A DNA stretch of 31,981 nt from a virus. A model generated the notes under the pieces. The model did not search any database. It was not told where the DNA came from and saw nothing but the letters and a program-made list of their open reading frames with translations. Shown here piece after piece: positions 6,961 through 14,608 of this stretch. The DNA lies in IMG/VR virus record IMGVR_UViG_3300017732_000031, positions 1-31,981 of that record. The stretch is one strand, 5' to 3'. Every line of letters starts with the position of its first letter. The first letter of the stretch is position 1. A program made the position numbers and the translations under genes.

Positions 6961-8423
6961 TGACACATCTTACAGTAAAGAAAAAGAATGAAGTTTATAT
7001 AACTATTCATTCTAATGAAGAGTACGTCCATAGAGAATTAGCGGACTACTTCACATTTGAAGTTCCAGAAGCAAAATTTTTAAAAAGAAATCCCAGATAC
7101 AAATATTGGGATGGAACTATACGTCTATACTCCCCTGCTACAGGAGATTTGTATCATGGGTTGTTAGATCATCTACAGGTATGGGCAGCAGAGAAACAAT
7201 ATATTGTAGAGTATGAAAAGAATGATTGGTATGGAGATCTAAGTCAGGATAATAAACTAGTCTCATTACCAGCAGTAAAACAATACATGAAAAAAATCTC
7301 TAAGATAGAACCTAGAGATTATCAATACAATGCGGTGTATGAAGCTTTAAAATATAATCGTAAGTTACTTCTTTCTCCTACGGGTTCTGGGAAGTCTCTT
7401 ATGATCTACTCCATAGTCAGATACTATGCTGCCACCGCAAAGAAGATACTTATAGTCGTCCCAACTACATCCCTCGTTGAGCAGATGGTCAATGATTTTA
7501 TTTCTTACGGGTGGAGTGCTGACAACTTTGTACATAAAATTTATTCTGGTAAAGATAAGAATACTGACAAACCTATTATAATATCAACTTGGCAATCTAT
7601 CTACAAATTTCCTAAAAGATATTTTGATGATATAGATTGTGTGATTGGTGATGAAGCACATCTCTTTAAGTCAAAGTCATTGACAGGTATCATGACTAAG
7701 TTACACAATGCCAAGTATAGGTTTGGTTTTACTGGTACTCTAGATGGGAGTAAGACTCACAAGTGGGTACTAGAAGGTTTGTTTGGCAAGTGTGAACAAG
7801 TAACTAAAACAGATGATCTAATCAAGGAAGGTTACCTTTCTAATTTTAGGATAAAAATCCTACTTTGTAAACATGCTCCGCAATATTTTGAATCATATCA
7901 AGATGAGATAGAATATCTTGTGGAGCATAAAGGTAGAAATAACCTCATAAAAAATCTAGTTACAGATCTAGATGGTAACACCCTAGTACTATTTAACTAC
8001 GTAGAAAAACATGGTACACCATTATACGAACTAATAAATAGTAATGTAGACTCCGCACGTAAAGTATTTTTTGTGCATGGAGGAACTGACGTAGAAGATC
8101 GAGAAGAAGTACGCAATCTTACAGAGACGGAATCTAATGCAATTATCGTTGCCTCTTACGGCACCTTCTCAACTGGAATTAACATTAAGCGTCTTCACAA
8201 CATCGTGTTCGCTTCACCATCAAAGTCCAGAATTAGAAACCTACAATCAATTGGTAGAGTTCTTAGAAAAGGAGAAGGTAAGGACATAGCAACGTTGTAT
8301 GACATTGCAGATGACATTGGTGGACAGAACTATACGCTGAAGCATTTGAATGAAAGAGTAAACATATACAATACTGAAAATTTTAAGTATGAAGTTATAA
8401 GAGTAAACCTTAGAGCAAACTAA
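6960..8423 (+). CDS. uvsW: RNA-DNA and DNA helicase UvsW
   Basis: UvsW is a superfamily 2 helicase that unwinds R-loops and branched DNA, shifting T4-like phages from origin-dependent to recombination-dependent replication. The 487-residue product (T4 503 aa) has an N-terminal DNA-binding domain, then motif I SPTGSGKS (139-146), motif II DEAH (231-234), the FTGT motif III equivalent, and a C-terminal motif VI in SIGRVLRKGEGK. All helicase motifs look intact. It is translationally coupled to uvsY. Confidence 0.95.
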   Translation: MTHLTVKKKNEVYITIHSNEEYVHRELADYFTFEVPEAKFLKRNPRYKYWDGTIRLYSPATGDLYHGLLDHLQVWAAEKQYIVEYEKNDWYGDLSQDNKLVSLPAVKQYMKKISKIEPRDYQYNAVYEALKYNRKLLLSPTGSGKSLMIYSIVRYYAATAKKILIVVPTTSLVEQMVNDFISYGWSADNFVHKIYSGKDKNTDKPIIISTWQSIYKFPKRYFDDIDCVIGDEAHLFKSKSLTGIMTKLHNAKYRFGFTGTLDGSKTHKWVLEGLFGKCEQVTKTDDLIKEGYLSNFRIKILLCKHAPQYFESYQDEIEYLVEHKGRNNLIKNLVTDLDGNTLVLFNYVEKHGTPLYELINSNVDSARKVFFVHGGTDVEDREEVRNLTETESNAIIVASYGTFSTGINIKRLHNIVFASPSKSRIRNLQSIGRVLRKGEGKDIATLYDIADDIGGQNYTLKHLNERVNIYNTENFKYEVIRVNLRAN

Positions 8424-8424
8424 T

Positions 8425-8826
8425 ATGAAAGACGAAGAATTTTATTCAACAATAAAAATCGTAACTGGTGAAGAGATAGTAGCAAAGGTTATCTATCTTG
8501 AGGATGAAGATAAGGTTATGTTAGAGGATCCACTTCTAGTAGAAGTACAGAGGTCAAGGAAGGGTGCATTAGAAATTGCTGGTTTTGCATTCAAGGAATG
8601 GATGTCGGCGACGTTTGAAGACTTGTATGTTATGAATCGAGAACATATAGTAACAATGTCTGAAGTAGATCCTTCTATAAAAGAATTTTATGTAAAGACA
8701 TTAGAAAGAATAAAGAGTGGTAAAACCTTAGCAAACACTGCAGACAAGTTACCTAGGAAGTCAGGCTATGTCGGGTCAGTCTCTAAATTCAAGAAGTCTT
8801 TAGAGGATATTTTTAAAAAGAGCTAA
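8425..8826 (+). CDS. Small Sm-like-type protein, unknown function
   Basis: The 133-residue product begins with a short beta-rich domain: IVTGEEIVAKVIYLEDEDKV, then MLEDPLLVEV, later FKEWM and NREHIVTMSEVDPSIKEFYV. The order (G-E-x-I-V-A, ExP, W, I-x-x-V, a proline, helix with Y) is the same as in the three tandem proteins at 24328-25256, so it is a probable distant paralogue. These resemble small barrel (Sm-like) proteins common in cyanophages, an assignment made from pattern only. A basic C-terminal tail is specific to this copy. Start lies one base after the uvsW stop. Confidence 0.75.
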   Translation: MKDEEFYSTIKIVTGEEIVAKVIYLEDEDKVMLEDPLLVEVQRSRKGALEIAGFAFKEWMSATFEDLYVMNREHIVTMSEVDPSIKEFYVKTLERIKSGKTLANTADKLPRKSGYVGSVSKFKKSLEDIFKKS

Positions 8827-8887
8827 GATCAACCTTAAACCCGCTACACGGTTAGTGTACTGGTTATCTAACAGTTTGTCAAGTACC

Positions 8888-8916
8888 TTTACAAAACTCC
8901 TTTCATTTGCTATACT
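8888..8916 (+). promoter_or_regulatory. Host-sigma promoter for gene 55
   Basis: TTTACA (8888-8893), a 17-base spacer ending TGC, then TATACT (8911-8916). Both hexamers match 5/6 and the TGC adds an extended -10. It sits in a true 112-base intergenic gap, 22 bases before the gene 55 ATG. This would let unmodified host polymerase make the late sigma factor early. Confidence 0.75.
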
Positions 8917-8938
8917 AAAGACATCATTCAACGCAGTA

Positions 8939-9430
8939 ATGAAAAGAAAAAAAACCGAGTACTATGTAAACAACAAAGAATTTCTCGCTGCGATCACTGT
9001 TTATCGTCAGAAAGTTCATGCTGCCGAAGAAGCGGGAGAAGCAAGACCCAGAGTTACGAATTACTTAGGGTCTTGTTTTTTAAAGATCGCAACGCATCTC
9101 TCATACAAACCAAACTTTGTAAACTATATGTTTAGAGAGGATATGATTTGTGATGGAATAGAAAACTGCTTGCAGTACATAGACAACTTTGATCCCGAAA
9201 AATCAAAGAATCCTTTTGCTTATTTCACACAGATTATATACTATGCTTTTTTAAGACGTATACAAAAGGAAAAGAAACAATTAGAAATCAAAGGAAAGAT
9301 ACTGGAAAGGTCTGGATTTGATGAGGTAATGCACACTGACAGATATACTGGTAATATGTCAGGTATGAATGCTTCTTATTCTGATATGGGTAGCATCAAA
9401 GAAAACATTGAGACCAAAATGAATCGCTAA
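8939..9430 (+). CDS. g55: Late transcription sigma factor (gp55)
   Basis: gp55 binds host RNA polymerase core and directs it to TATAAATA-type late promoters, with the sliding clamp as activator. The 163-residue product (T4 185 aa) carries the conserved marine T4-like core: YLGSCFLKIATHLSYKPNFV, REDMICDGIENCLQYIDNFD, and NPFAYFTQIIYYAFLRRIQK, which correspond to sigma region 2. ATG 8939 is chosen: the frame is open from 8855, but the extra residues would overlap the promoter and look unlike gp55. A terminator-like hairpin lies within the gene at 9042-9081. Confidence 0.94.
   Translation: MKRKKTEYYVNNKEFLAAITVYRQKVHAAEEAGEARPRVTNYLGSCFLKIATHLSYKPNFVNYMFREDMICDGIENCLQYIDNFDPEKSKNPFAYFTQIIYYAFLRRIQKEKKQLEIKGKILERSGFDEVMHTDRYTGNMSGMNASYSDMGSIKENIETKMNR
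9042..9081 (+). terminator. Terminator-like hairpin inside gene 55
   Basis: CAAGACCC (9042-9049) pairs perfectly with GGGTCTTG (9068-9075) across an 18-base loop and is followed at once by six T (9076-9081). The form is that of an intrinsic terminator, but it lies 103-142 bases inside the gene 55 reading frame. It could attenuate transcription from the promoter at 8888-8916. The loop is longer than usual, which lowers confidence. Confidence 0.5.
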
Positions 9431-9585
9431 TGCCTAACGACTTATATGATGATATGCGTAGACTGAACGCACTTTATGAAGAACTAATGTGGAGTCACGA
9501 TGATGATCTACAATTTATGATTGAAAACGGACGCATCGTTATTTTAAATAGAACACATGAAGAGTATATTAAGAAAACACACTAG
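9430..9585 (+). CDS. Small conserved-looking protein, unknown function
   Basis: The 51-residue product starts MPNDLYDDMRRLNALYEELM and contains DLQFMIENGRIVILNR. It is acidic at the N-terminus, basic at the end, and predicted helical then strand-turn-strand. Its ATG overlaps the gene 55 stop as TAATG, and the next reading frame begins inside it, the packing expected of a real gene. I recall similar ~50-residue proteins near gene 55 in cyanomyoviruses but cannot assign a function. Confidence 0.65.
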   Translation: MPNDLYDDMRRLNALYEELMWSHDDDLQFMIENGRIVILNRTHEEYIKKTH

Positions 9586-9715
9586 ACAAGTCGAGAGAAT
9601 GAATCGCTTTGAACGTAGACTTGCTGTCTCAAGAAAACTCAGAGAGATGTTTCCAGACTATCGTGGAGTCTATAAATTTACTGAATACCAGTTTATTGAT
9701 TATGAAAGAATTTAA
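9557..9715 (+). CDS. Small basic protein, unknown function
   Basis: The 52-residue product is rich in Arg and Lys and contains RFERRLAVSRKLREMFPDYR, probably a helix that could contact nucleic acid or a partner. The start is uncertain: ATG 9557 overlaps the previous gene by 29 bases, while in-frame ATG 9599, preceded by GAGAG, would give 38 residues and no overlap. It overlaps the following DUF4385 gene by 14 bases. The longer out-of-frame reading frame from 9609 upstream of the DUF4385 start is better explained by this gene. Confidence 0.5.
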   Translation: MKSILRKHTRQVERMNRFERRLAVSRKLREMFPDYRGVYKFTEYQFIDYERI

Positions 9716-10166
9716 TTATGAACTCGATTACAAGAGACTTGATTTTACAAACGAGGAGACTCGTAAACTATATCGTATTGGAAGAGGGGAGCAAGGGGTT
9801 CTATTGGTTCGCCCTTATACTAACGATATATGTGCTCATTGGAAATTCAAAACTCCACATGATGCAATAATTTCTAGTCATGAAATTTATGGCATGTATG
9901 TAGAATATCAAAAGGATCAAGATTTTATTGGTATGGATATGTGTCGTAAATTTCTAGAGATGGGATTTACTAGATCAAGAAGATATGCAAATCACAACTC
10001 AGGCAGAAAGTATAAGAAAGGAACTAAGGAGGTTCTACCTCAAGAAACAGATCATGCTACAAGTAAATATGCTGAGTCAGCAAAAATATTTAAAAGAGTT
10101 CGTGATGTTGTTGCAAAATCCGAAACATATGTTACAATGAGAAAAGACTGGAGATCATCAGAATGA
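9702..10166 (+). CDS. DUF4385 family protein
   Basis: The 154-residue product begins MKEFNYELDYKRLDF and contains RIGRGEQGVLLVRPY and HWKFKTPHDA, then DFIGMDMCRKFLEMGFTRSR followed by RYANHNSGRKY. From memory this is the pattern of DUF4385, a family found in cyanophages and bacteria with no established role. The aromatic and Arg/Lys-rich conserved blocks suggest binding to nucleic acid or nucleotides, which is inference. ATG 9702 is preferred over the in-frame ATG 9609, which would add 31 residues unlike the family. Confidence 0.8.
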   Translation: MKEFNYELDYKRLDFTNEETRKLYRIGRGEQGVLLVRPYTNDICAHWKFKTPHDAIISSHEIYGMYVEYQKDQDFIGMDMCRKFLEMGFTRSRRYANHNSGRKYKKGTKEVLPQETDHATSKYAESAKIFKRVRDVVAKSETYVTMRKDWRSSE

Positions 10167-10681
10167 ATATCTTTGTTACAGATCCATCACCAACTACATC
10201 CGCTAGACATCTACCTGACAAACACGTTGTCAAGATGCCACTAGAAACTTGTCAGATGCTTTCTATTGTTTGCTCTGACAAGTGGGGTCATAATTACGGT
10301 GATCTACATCGTCTTGATGGTCAAGCATACAAGACAGACAAGGGTGCATTTCGTAATCATCCTTGTACTATATGGGCAAACTCTTGCCTAGAAAATACAT
10401 GGTGGTTACTTGCACATGGTCTTGCTCTTTGCAACGAGTACGAGCATCGCTATGGCAAGTCACATAGTTGTGAGAAGACATTGATAGAAGCAACAACTAT
10501 CATACCTTCTGCACCTAGTCCATACAAACCATCATCATTTACATTTGCAGGTCCTGACGAGTTCAAGTACGATACAAGTATTGACATCTTCACTGCATAC
10601 AAACGCTATGTTGCATCTAAACCTTGGGTTCCTACGAACTATCTTCGTGACCCATCTCGCAAACCAGATTGGATAAATTAA
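10163..10681 (+). CDS. Conserved phage protein, possible pyrimidine-dimer glycosylase-like
   Basis: The 172-residue product starts MNIFVTDPSPTTSARHLPDK, followed by HVVKMPLETCQML, and has AFRNHPCTIWANSCLENTWW and a C-terminal TAYKRYVASKPWVPTNYLRD. Closely similar proteins are frequent in cyanomyoviruses, and I recall them being linked to the Pyr_excise (dimer glycosylase) fold. I cannot identify a catalytic residue with certainty, so the enzymatic role is tentative. His, Cys and Trp are unusually frequent. It is coupled at both ends: ATGA with the previous gene and TAATG with the next. Confidence 0.75.
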   Translation: MNIFVTDPSPTTSARHLPDKHVVKMPLETCQMLSIVCSDKWGHNYGDLHRLDGQAYKTDKGAFRNHPCTIWANSCLENTWWLLAHGLALCNEYEHRYGKSHSCEKTLIEATTIIPSAPSPYKPSSFTFAGPDEFKYDTSIDIFTAYKRYVASKPWVPTNYLRDPSRKPDWIN

Positions 10682-10917
10682 TGGGAACAGAAATGTTAGC
10701 TATAAGAGATCTATTGCTGTCTTGTCCACCAGTGTATACTTTACCTGGTACATGGACTAAATGCAACGCACTAATTCCACACTACAATGCAGATCCTAAT
10801 TTCACATTAGGTATATCAATAGCAGTTATCACTATATTGTTAGCAGGATATGGTGTGTATAAAGGATTTTTTGCAAACAAAAATTTAACAGATCCATGGG
10901 ACGATCATGACGACTAA
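10681..10917 (+). CDS. Small membrane protein, unknown function
   Basis: The 78-residue product has two Cys (SCPPVYTLPGTWTKCN) in a likely external N-terminal part, then one transmembrane helix (about residues 40-62, FTLGISIAVITILLAGYGVY), then a short acidic tail DPWDDHDD. ATG 10681 overlaps the previous stop as TAATG; an in-frame TTG 12 bases upstream is less likely. I cannot assign a family. The paired cysteines could form a disulfide if that end is periplasmic. Confidence 0.65.
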   Translation: MGTEMLAIRDLLLSCPPVYTLPGTWTKCNALIPHYNADPNFTLGISIAVITILLAGYGVYKGFFANKNLTDPWDDHDD

Positions 10918-11120
10918 TGTATCATAATAATTTTTTTACTGAGGAACAGTGGGAATGTATTAGAGTGTGTGTAGCAAACGCACCGATACCTTATGACATT
11001 ACTAAGAAAAAGATTCCTGCTGAGATCTTAGATAAGATAGGTCAACCTAATAAAATAAAACATGAAGGTATTGAAAAAGTAAAATACGATCTAACACCAT
11101 ACGGAATACATGAGAGTTGA
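10917..11120 (+). CDS. Small hypothetical protein
   Basis: The 67-residue product begins MYHNNFFTEEQWECIRVCVA and has a mixed helical and charged composition with no motif I recognise. It follows the membrane protein gene with a TAATG overlap and overlaps the next small gene by 11 bases, so it is part of the same polycistronic run. No function can be inferred beyond membership of this accessory cluster. Confidence 0.6.
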   Translation: MYHNNFFTEEQWECIRVCVANAPIPYDITKKKIPAEILDKIGQPNKIKHEGIEKVKYDLTPYGIHES

Positions 11121-11289
11121 TAGACATAGAGACATTGCTGATGACCTTGAAGCAGAACTTCTATCTGAATTAGAAGGTATCACTAAACAACTACGTGGCA
11201 ATATGACACGACTAACCAGAGCAACATCTACTGGAAGATCATCCAAAGTTATTGAAATTGAGTATGAAATTAACGAAAGAACTAATTGA
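11110..11289 (+). CDS. Small hypothetical protein
   Basis: The 59-residue product begins MRVDRHRDIADDLEAELLSE and ends with SSKVIEIEYEINERTN. The first 35 residues look like a charged amphipathic helix. The reading frame starts within the last codons of the preceding gene and overlaps the next by 26 bases, which matches the dense packing around it and supports coding. No family recognised. Confidence 0.5.
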   Translation: MRVDRHRDIADDLEAELLSELEGITKQLRGNMTRLTRATSTGRSSKVIEIEYEINERTN

Positions 11290-11524
11290 CCAGATACAGG
11301 AAGCAATGCTTCATACCAAGAAAGATGGTAGTATCAACTGGAAAGATGAAGATGATGTGGTAGTACAGTTAGCAGGAACATTTGCTGCTGATAGATTCAT
11401 TGTTATCAAAAACAAATCTAAAAGTCCTGTTGTAAGTGCCGAACCACATCCTTATTTTGATTATGAAAAGAAGGTGTTTACTAAAGATGGTAGAGAAGAA
11501 TATATGAAAGAGCAAAAGAAATGA
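11264..11524 (+). CDS. Conserved small protein upstream of gene 47, unknown function
   Basis: The 86-residue product begins MKLTKELIDQIQEAMLHTKK, followed by DGSINWKDEDDVVVQLAGTF and AADRFIVIKN. The pattern is an N-terminal helix followed by a small beta-rich part. I recall very similar proteins at the same place, just before gene 47, in cyanomyoviruses, but know no function. The start at ATG 11264 is preferred to an in-frame TTG at 11252. Its stop overlaps gene 47 as ATGA, so co-expression with the gp46/47 nuclease is likely. Confidence 0.7.
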   Translation: MKLTKELIDQIQEAMLHTKKDGSINWKDEDDVVVQLAGTFAADRFIVIKNKSKSPVVSAEPHPYFDYEKKVFTKDGREEYMKEQKK

Positions 11525-12561
11525 AGATAGCAATTATAACAGATCAACATTTAGATGGACGTAAGGGTTCTCTTCCGTTCTGGAATTTCTTTCAAAAATT
11601 TTATGATAACATATTTTTTCCAGTTCTTGAGAAAGAAGGTATCACAACGGTATTTGACCTTGGCGACACCTTTGATAATAGAAAGTCTTTGGATTATAAT
11701 ACTTTTAACAGAGTTAAGACTAATTACTTCGAGAGGTTAAAAGATTATAACGTACATATGATTCTTGGTAATCATTGTACTTACTATAAAAATACTAATA
11801 GGATAAATTCTCCTGAGTTATTATTAGAAAACTATGAGAATATAACCATCTATTCTTCACCAGAACATATAACTGTTGGTGGTAAAAATTTTCTTATGAT
11901 GCCTTGGATTAATTCTGAGAATAAGAAAGAAGCAGTAGAAACTATGAAGAGTAGTAATGCTGACATCATGTGTAGTCACATGGAAGTTGATGGTTTTGAA
12001 GTTACACCAGGCATGCATTTTGATGGTGGATTTTCTGTTAGTGATTTTAAAAACTTTGATCGTGTATGGTCAGGACATTTCCATCACAAATCAAAAAGAG
12101 GTAATGTACAATACCTTGGAAATCCTTATCAGATGTATTGGAATGATTACAAAGATTCTCGTGGATTTCATATCTATGATACTGAAACTGATAGACTTAA
12201 ATTTGTCAGAAATCCTTACGAAATATTTGACAAGATCTTCTACGATGATGCCAAATATGACTACAACAAATCAAATGTATCTGATTATAAAGACAAGTAC
12301 ATCAAGATTATTGTTGAAGAAAAACGTGACTACCAAATGTTCGAGACATTGGTTGATCGCCTTTACAACGTAGGAGCACATGATGTTAAGATAGTGGAAA
12401 CCCTAGTTGACACAGATGACATTGATGATGTAGACTTAAAGACTAAGGATACAATGACTCTCTTGAATGAATATATTGACGAGGTGGATATCGCTGTAGA
12501 CAAATCTTCACTCAAGAATGTCATGAGATCCCTATATATTGAAAGTTGTAACGTTGGATAA
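11521..12561 (+). CDS. g47: Recombination endonuclease subunit gp47 (Mre11-like)
   Basis: gp47 is the nuclease subunit of the gp46/47 complex (SbcD/Mre11 family), which resects double-strand ends for recombination-dependent replication. The 346-residue product (T4 339 aa) shows the metallophosphoesterase motifs: D8 and H10 in TDQH, D49 in LGDTFD, N84 and H85, CSHME, and H186/H188 in SGHFH. Oddly, the usual GNHD motif reads GNHC (Cys86). Its stop overlaps the DUF3110-like gene as TAATG. Confidence 0.95.
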   Translation: MKIAIITDQHLDGRKGSLPFWNFFQKFYDNIFFPVLEKEGITTVFDLGDTFDNRKSLDYNTFNRVKTNYFERLKDYNVHMILGNHCTYYKNTNRINSPELLLENYENITIYSSPEHITVGGKNFLMMPWINSENKKEAVETMKSSNADIMCSHMEVDGFEVTPGMHFDGGFSVSDFKNFDRVWSGHFHHKSKRGNVQYLGNPYQMYWNDYKDSRGFHIYDTETDRLKFVRNPYEIFDKIFYDDAKYDYNKSNVSDYKDKYIKIIVEEKRDYQMFETLVDRLYNVGAHDVKIVETLVDTDDIDDVDLKTKDTMTLLNEYIDEVDIAVDKSSLKNVMRSLYIESCNVG

Positions 12562-12824
12562 TGTATGTACTTACACTGGAAAACCATGCAGAAGGAGTCT
12601 ATTCTTTGTTTGATGCAGATAAGAATAGAGTCGTTCCCATATTTCAATTAGAAGATGATGCAAATAGATATCTTACAATGTTAGAAAATATATCAGAATA
12701 TCCTTCCATGAGGGTTGTGGAAATGGAAGATCATGTTATAATAGGAGCATGTCAAGATCGTGGACAAAAATTTTCCATCATCACACCTGACGATTTTATA
12801 ATACCACCTGACGATTTAGAATGA
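12561..12824 (+). CDS. DUF3110-like protein between genes 47 and 46
   Basis: The 87-residue product, MYVLTLENHAEGVYSLFDAD at the start and SIITPDDFIIPPDDLE at the end, with a central QLEDDANRYLTMLE helix, resembles DUF3110, a small alpha/beta family common in cyanobacteria and cyanophages. The family match is by eye. It is translationally coupled to gene 47 upstream (TAATG) and gene 46 downstream (ATGA), so equimolar expression with the nuclease is likely. Function is unknown. Confidence 0.75.
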   Translation: MYVLTLENHAEGVYSLFDADKNRVVPIFQLEDDANRYLTMLENISEYPSMRVVEMEDHVIIGACQDRGQKFSIITPDDFIIPPDDLE

Positions 12825-14566
12825 TAGTTTTTGAAAAAATCCGTTGGAAGAATTTTCTCTCAACTGGAAATGTTTTTAGTGAGATTGACTTTACAGAAGG
12901 AAGAACAAATTTAATCGTTGGTAGTAACGGTGCGGGTAAGAGTACCATCTTGGATGCTCTTACTTTTTCTTTGTTTGCTAGACCGTTTCGTAAAATTAGT
13001 AAGAGTATGTTGATCAATAGTATCAACGAAAAGGATTGTACAGTAGAGATAGAATTTTCTATTGGTAAGAATGAATATAAAGTTGTTCGTGCCATGAAAC
13101 CAAATAAGTTTGAGATCTATCATAATGGTGTGTTATGGGATAAGGAGAGTTCTGTAAACGAACAACAAAAGAATTTTGAGAACAGTGTTCTTAAGATGAA
13201 CTACAAATCATTTACACAGATTGTGGTACTAGGATCATCTACGTTCGTACCATTTATGAAGTTGTCTGTACCACAGAGACGAGAGATCATAGAAGATATA
13301 CTAGACATACAAGTATTCTCTACTATGAATTTGTTACTAAAAGACAGAGTGAAAGAGAACAATGTAGAGATACGTGATGTAGATTATCAAATAGATTTAT
13401 TAAAAGATAAGATAGAGTTGCAGAAGCAGCACATGTTAACTTTAGAAAAGAGAACTGAAGAAGATATCAAGAAGAGACAAAAGCAAATAGAAGAATTTCA
13501 AACAACAGAGACGTGTGGTACAGAAGAGGTTTTGATTCTAACACAACAAATCGAAAGACTTAATAAAGAAATGAAAGAGTATTCTAAGTCCAGTGAGAAG
13601 TTGAAGAAGTTGAACACGTTTTTAATAAAGTTGACACATAAGTTGAACACATGCGAGAAAGATCGTAAGTTCTTTGAAGACCATGATGTTTGTCCTACTT
13701 GTTCTCAAGAACTAGAAAAAGAATTTGTTGCTACTATGACAAATGATTTGGATGATAAGATAAAAGACATCAGTTTTGGTAAAGACGAACTACTAGAAGC
13801 AATAGAACAAGAAGAAAATAGATTAGAAAAATTTACTGAGTTGTCAACTGAAGTAAACAATATCAATACAACTATTAGTCAGACTAATTTTCAACTCATG
13901 ACTATCAGGAAACAAATAACTGATATTGAAAAAGAGATAAAGGAATTGGAAGGAACTAATCCTGACAAAAAAGCAGAGTACAATAAATTAGAAACATTTA
14001 TAAAAGATAAAAAGAATTTCTCTAGACAATATTCTGATCTAAAGAAAGATGGTGATGTCCTGACAACAGCAGGACAACTACTTAAGGACAATGGGATAAA
14101 GACTAGGATTATCAAGACTTATCTCCCTACAATGAATAAGTTAATTAACGATTTCTTACAAAGGATGGAGTTTTATGTCAATTTTACCCTTGATGAGAAC
14201 TTTGAAGAAATAATTAAGAGTAGATACAGGGATATATTTTCATATGATTCGTTCTCAGAAGGAGAAAAAGCTCGCATTGATATTGCTCTTCTGCTCACTT
14301 GGCGTAGTATTGCTAAGCTTAAGAATAGCGTCGATACTAATTTACTTATCTTAGATGAGATATTTGATGGATCACTAGATCAAACTGGTACATCTGATCT
14401 AGGATGGATCCTGAGAAATTTTGATGAGAACACAAAAGTTTATGTAATTAGTCATAAACAGAATTTAGATGATAAGTTTGATAGAACTATAACAGTAGAG
14501 AAGAATAAAAACTATTCTACACTGGGTGTGACAGTTAACGAAGTTACACACTCACTGGTTGGGTAG
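12821..14566 (+). CDS. g46: Recombination endonuclease subunit gp46 (Rad50-like)
   Basis: gp46 is the SMC-type ATPase partner of gp47. The 581-residue product (T4 560 aa) has Walker A GSNGAGKST (34-42), long coiled coils on both sides of a zinc hook C291-P-T-C294, the ABC signature region in SFSEGEKARID, and Walker B with D512 and E513 in LLILDEIFD. All motors look intact. The start overlaps the preceding gene as ATGA. Confidence 0.96.
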   Translation: MIVFEKIRWKNFLSTGNVFSEIDFTEGRTNLIVGSNGAGKSTILDALTFSLFARPFRKISKSMLINSINEKDCTVEIEFSIGKNEYKVVRAMKPNKFEIYHNGVLWDKESSVNEQQKNFENSVLKMNYKSFTQIVVLGSSTFVPFMKLSVPQRREIIEDILDIQVFSTMNLLLKDRVKENNVEIRDVDYQIDLLKDKIELQKQHMLTLEKRTEEDIKKRQKQIEEFQTTETCGTEEVLILTQQIERLNKEMKEYSKSSEKLKKLNTFLIKLTHKLNTCEKDRKFFEDHDVCPTCSQELEKEFVATMTNDLDDKIKDISFGKDELLEAIEQEENRLEKFTELSTEVNNINTTISQTNFQLMTIRKQITDIEKEIKELEGTNPDKKAEYNKLETFIKDKKNFSRQYSDLKKDGDVLTTAGQLLKDNGIKTRIIKTYLPTMNKLINDFLQRMEFYVNFTLDENFEEIIKSRYRDIFSYDSFSEGEKARIDIALLLTWRSIAKLKNSVDTNLLILDEIFDGSLDQTGTSDLGWILRNFDENTKVYVISHKQNLDDKFDRTITVEKNKNYSTLGVTVNEVTHSLVG

Positions 14567-14608
14567 CAAAAATATCTGTTATCATGTGTATATACAAAGC
14601 ACAGGCAC

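Noticed and set aside
8855-8938. Upstream extension of the gene 55 reading frame.
   Set aside because: It runs across a clear sigma-70 promoter in a true intergenic gap, and the residues are unlike the gp55 family.
12363-12647. Long minus-strand open frames such as this one, and others opposite genes 20, 22, 43 and 41.
   Set aside because: They lie opposite well-supported genes, lack recognisable protein features and have no ribosome binding or promoter context.
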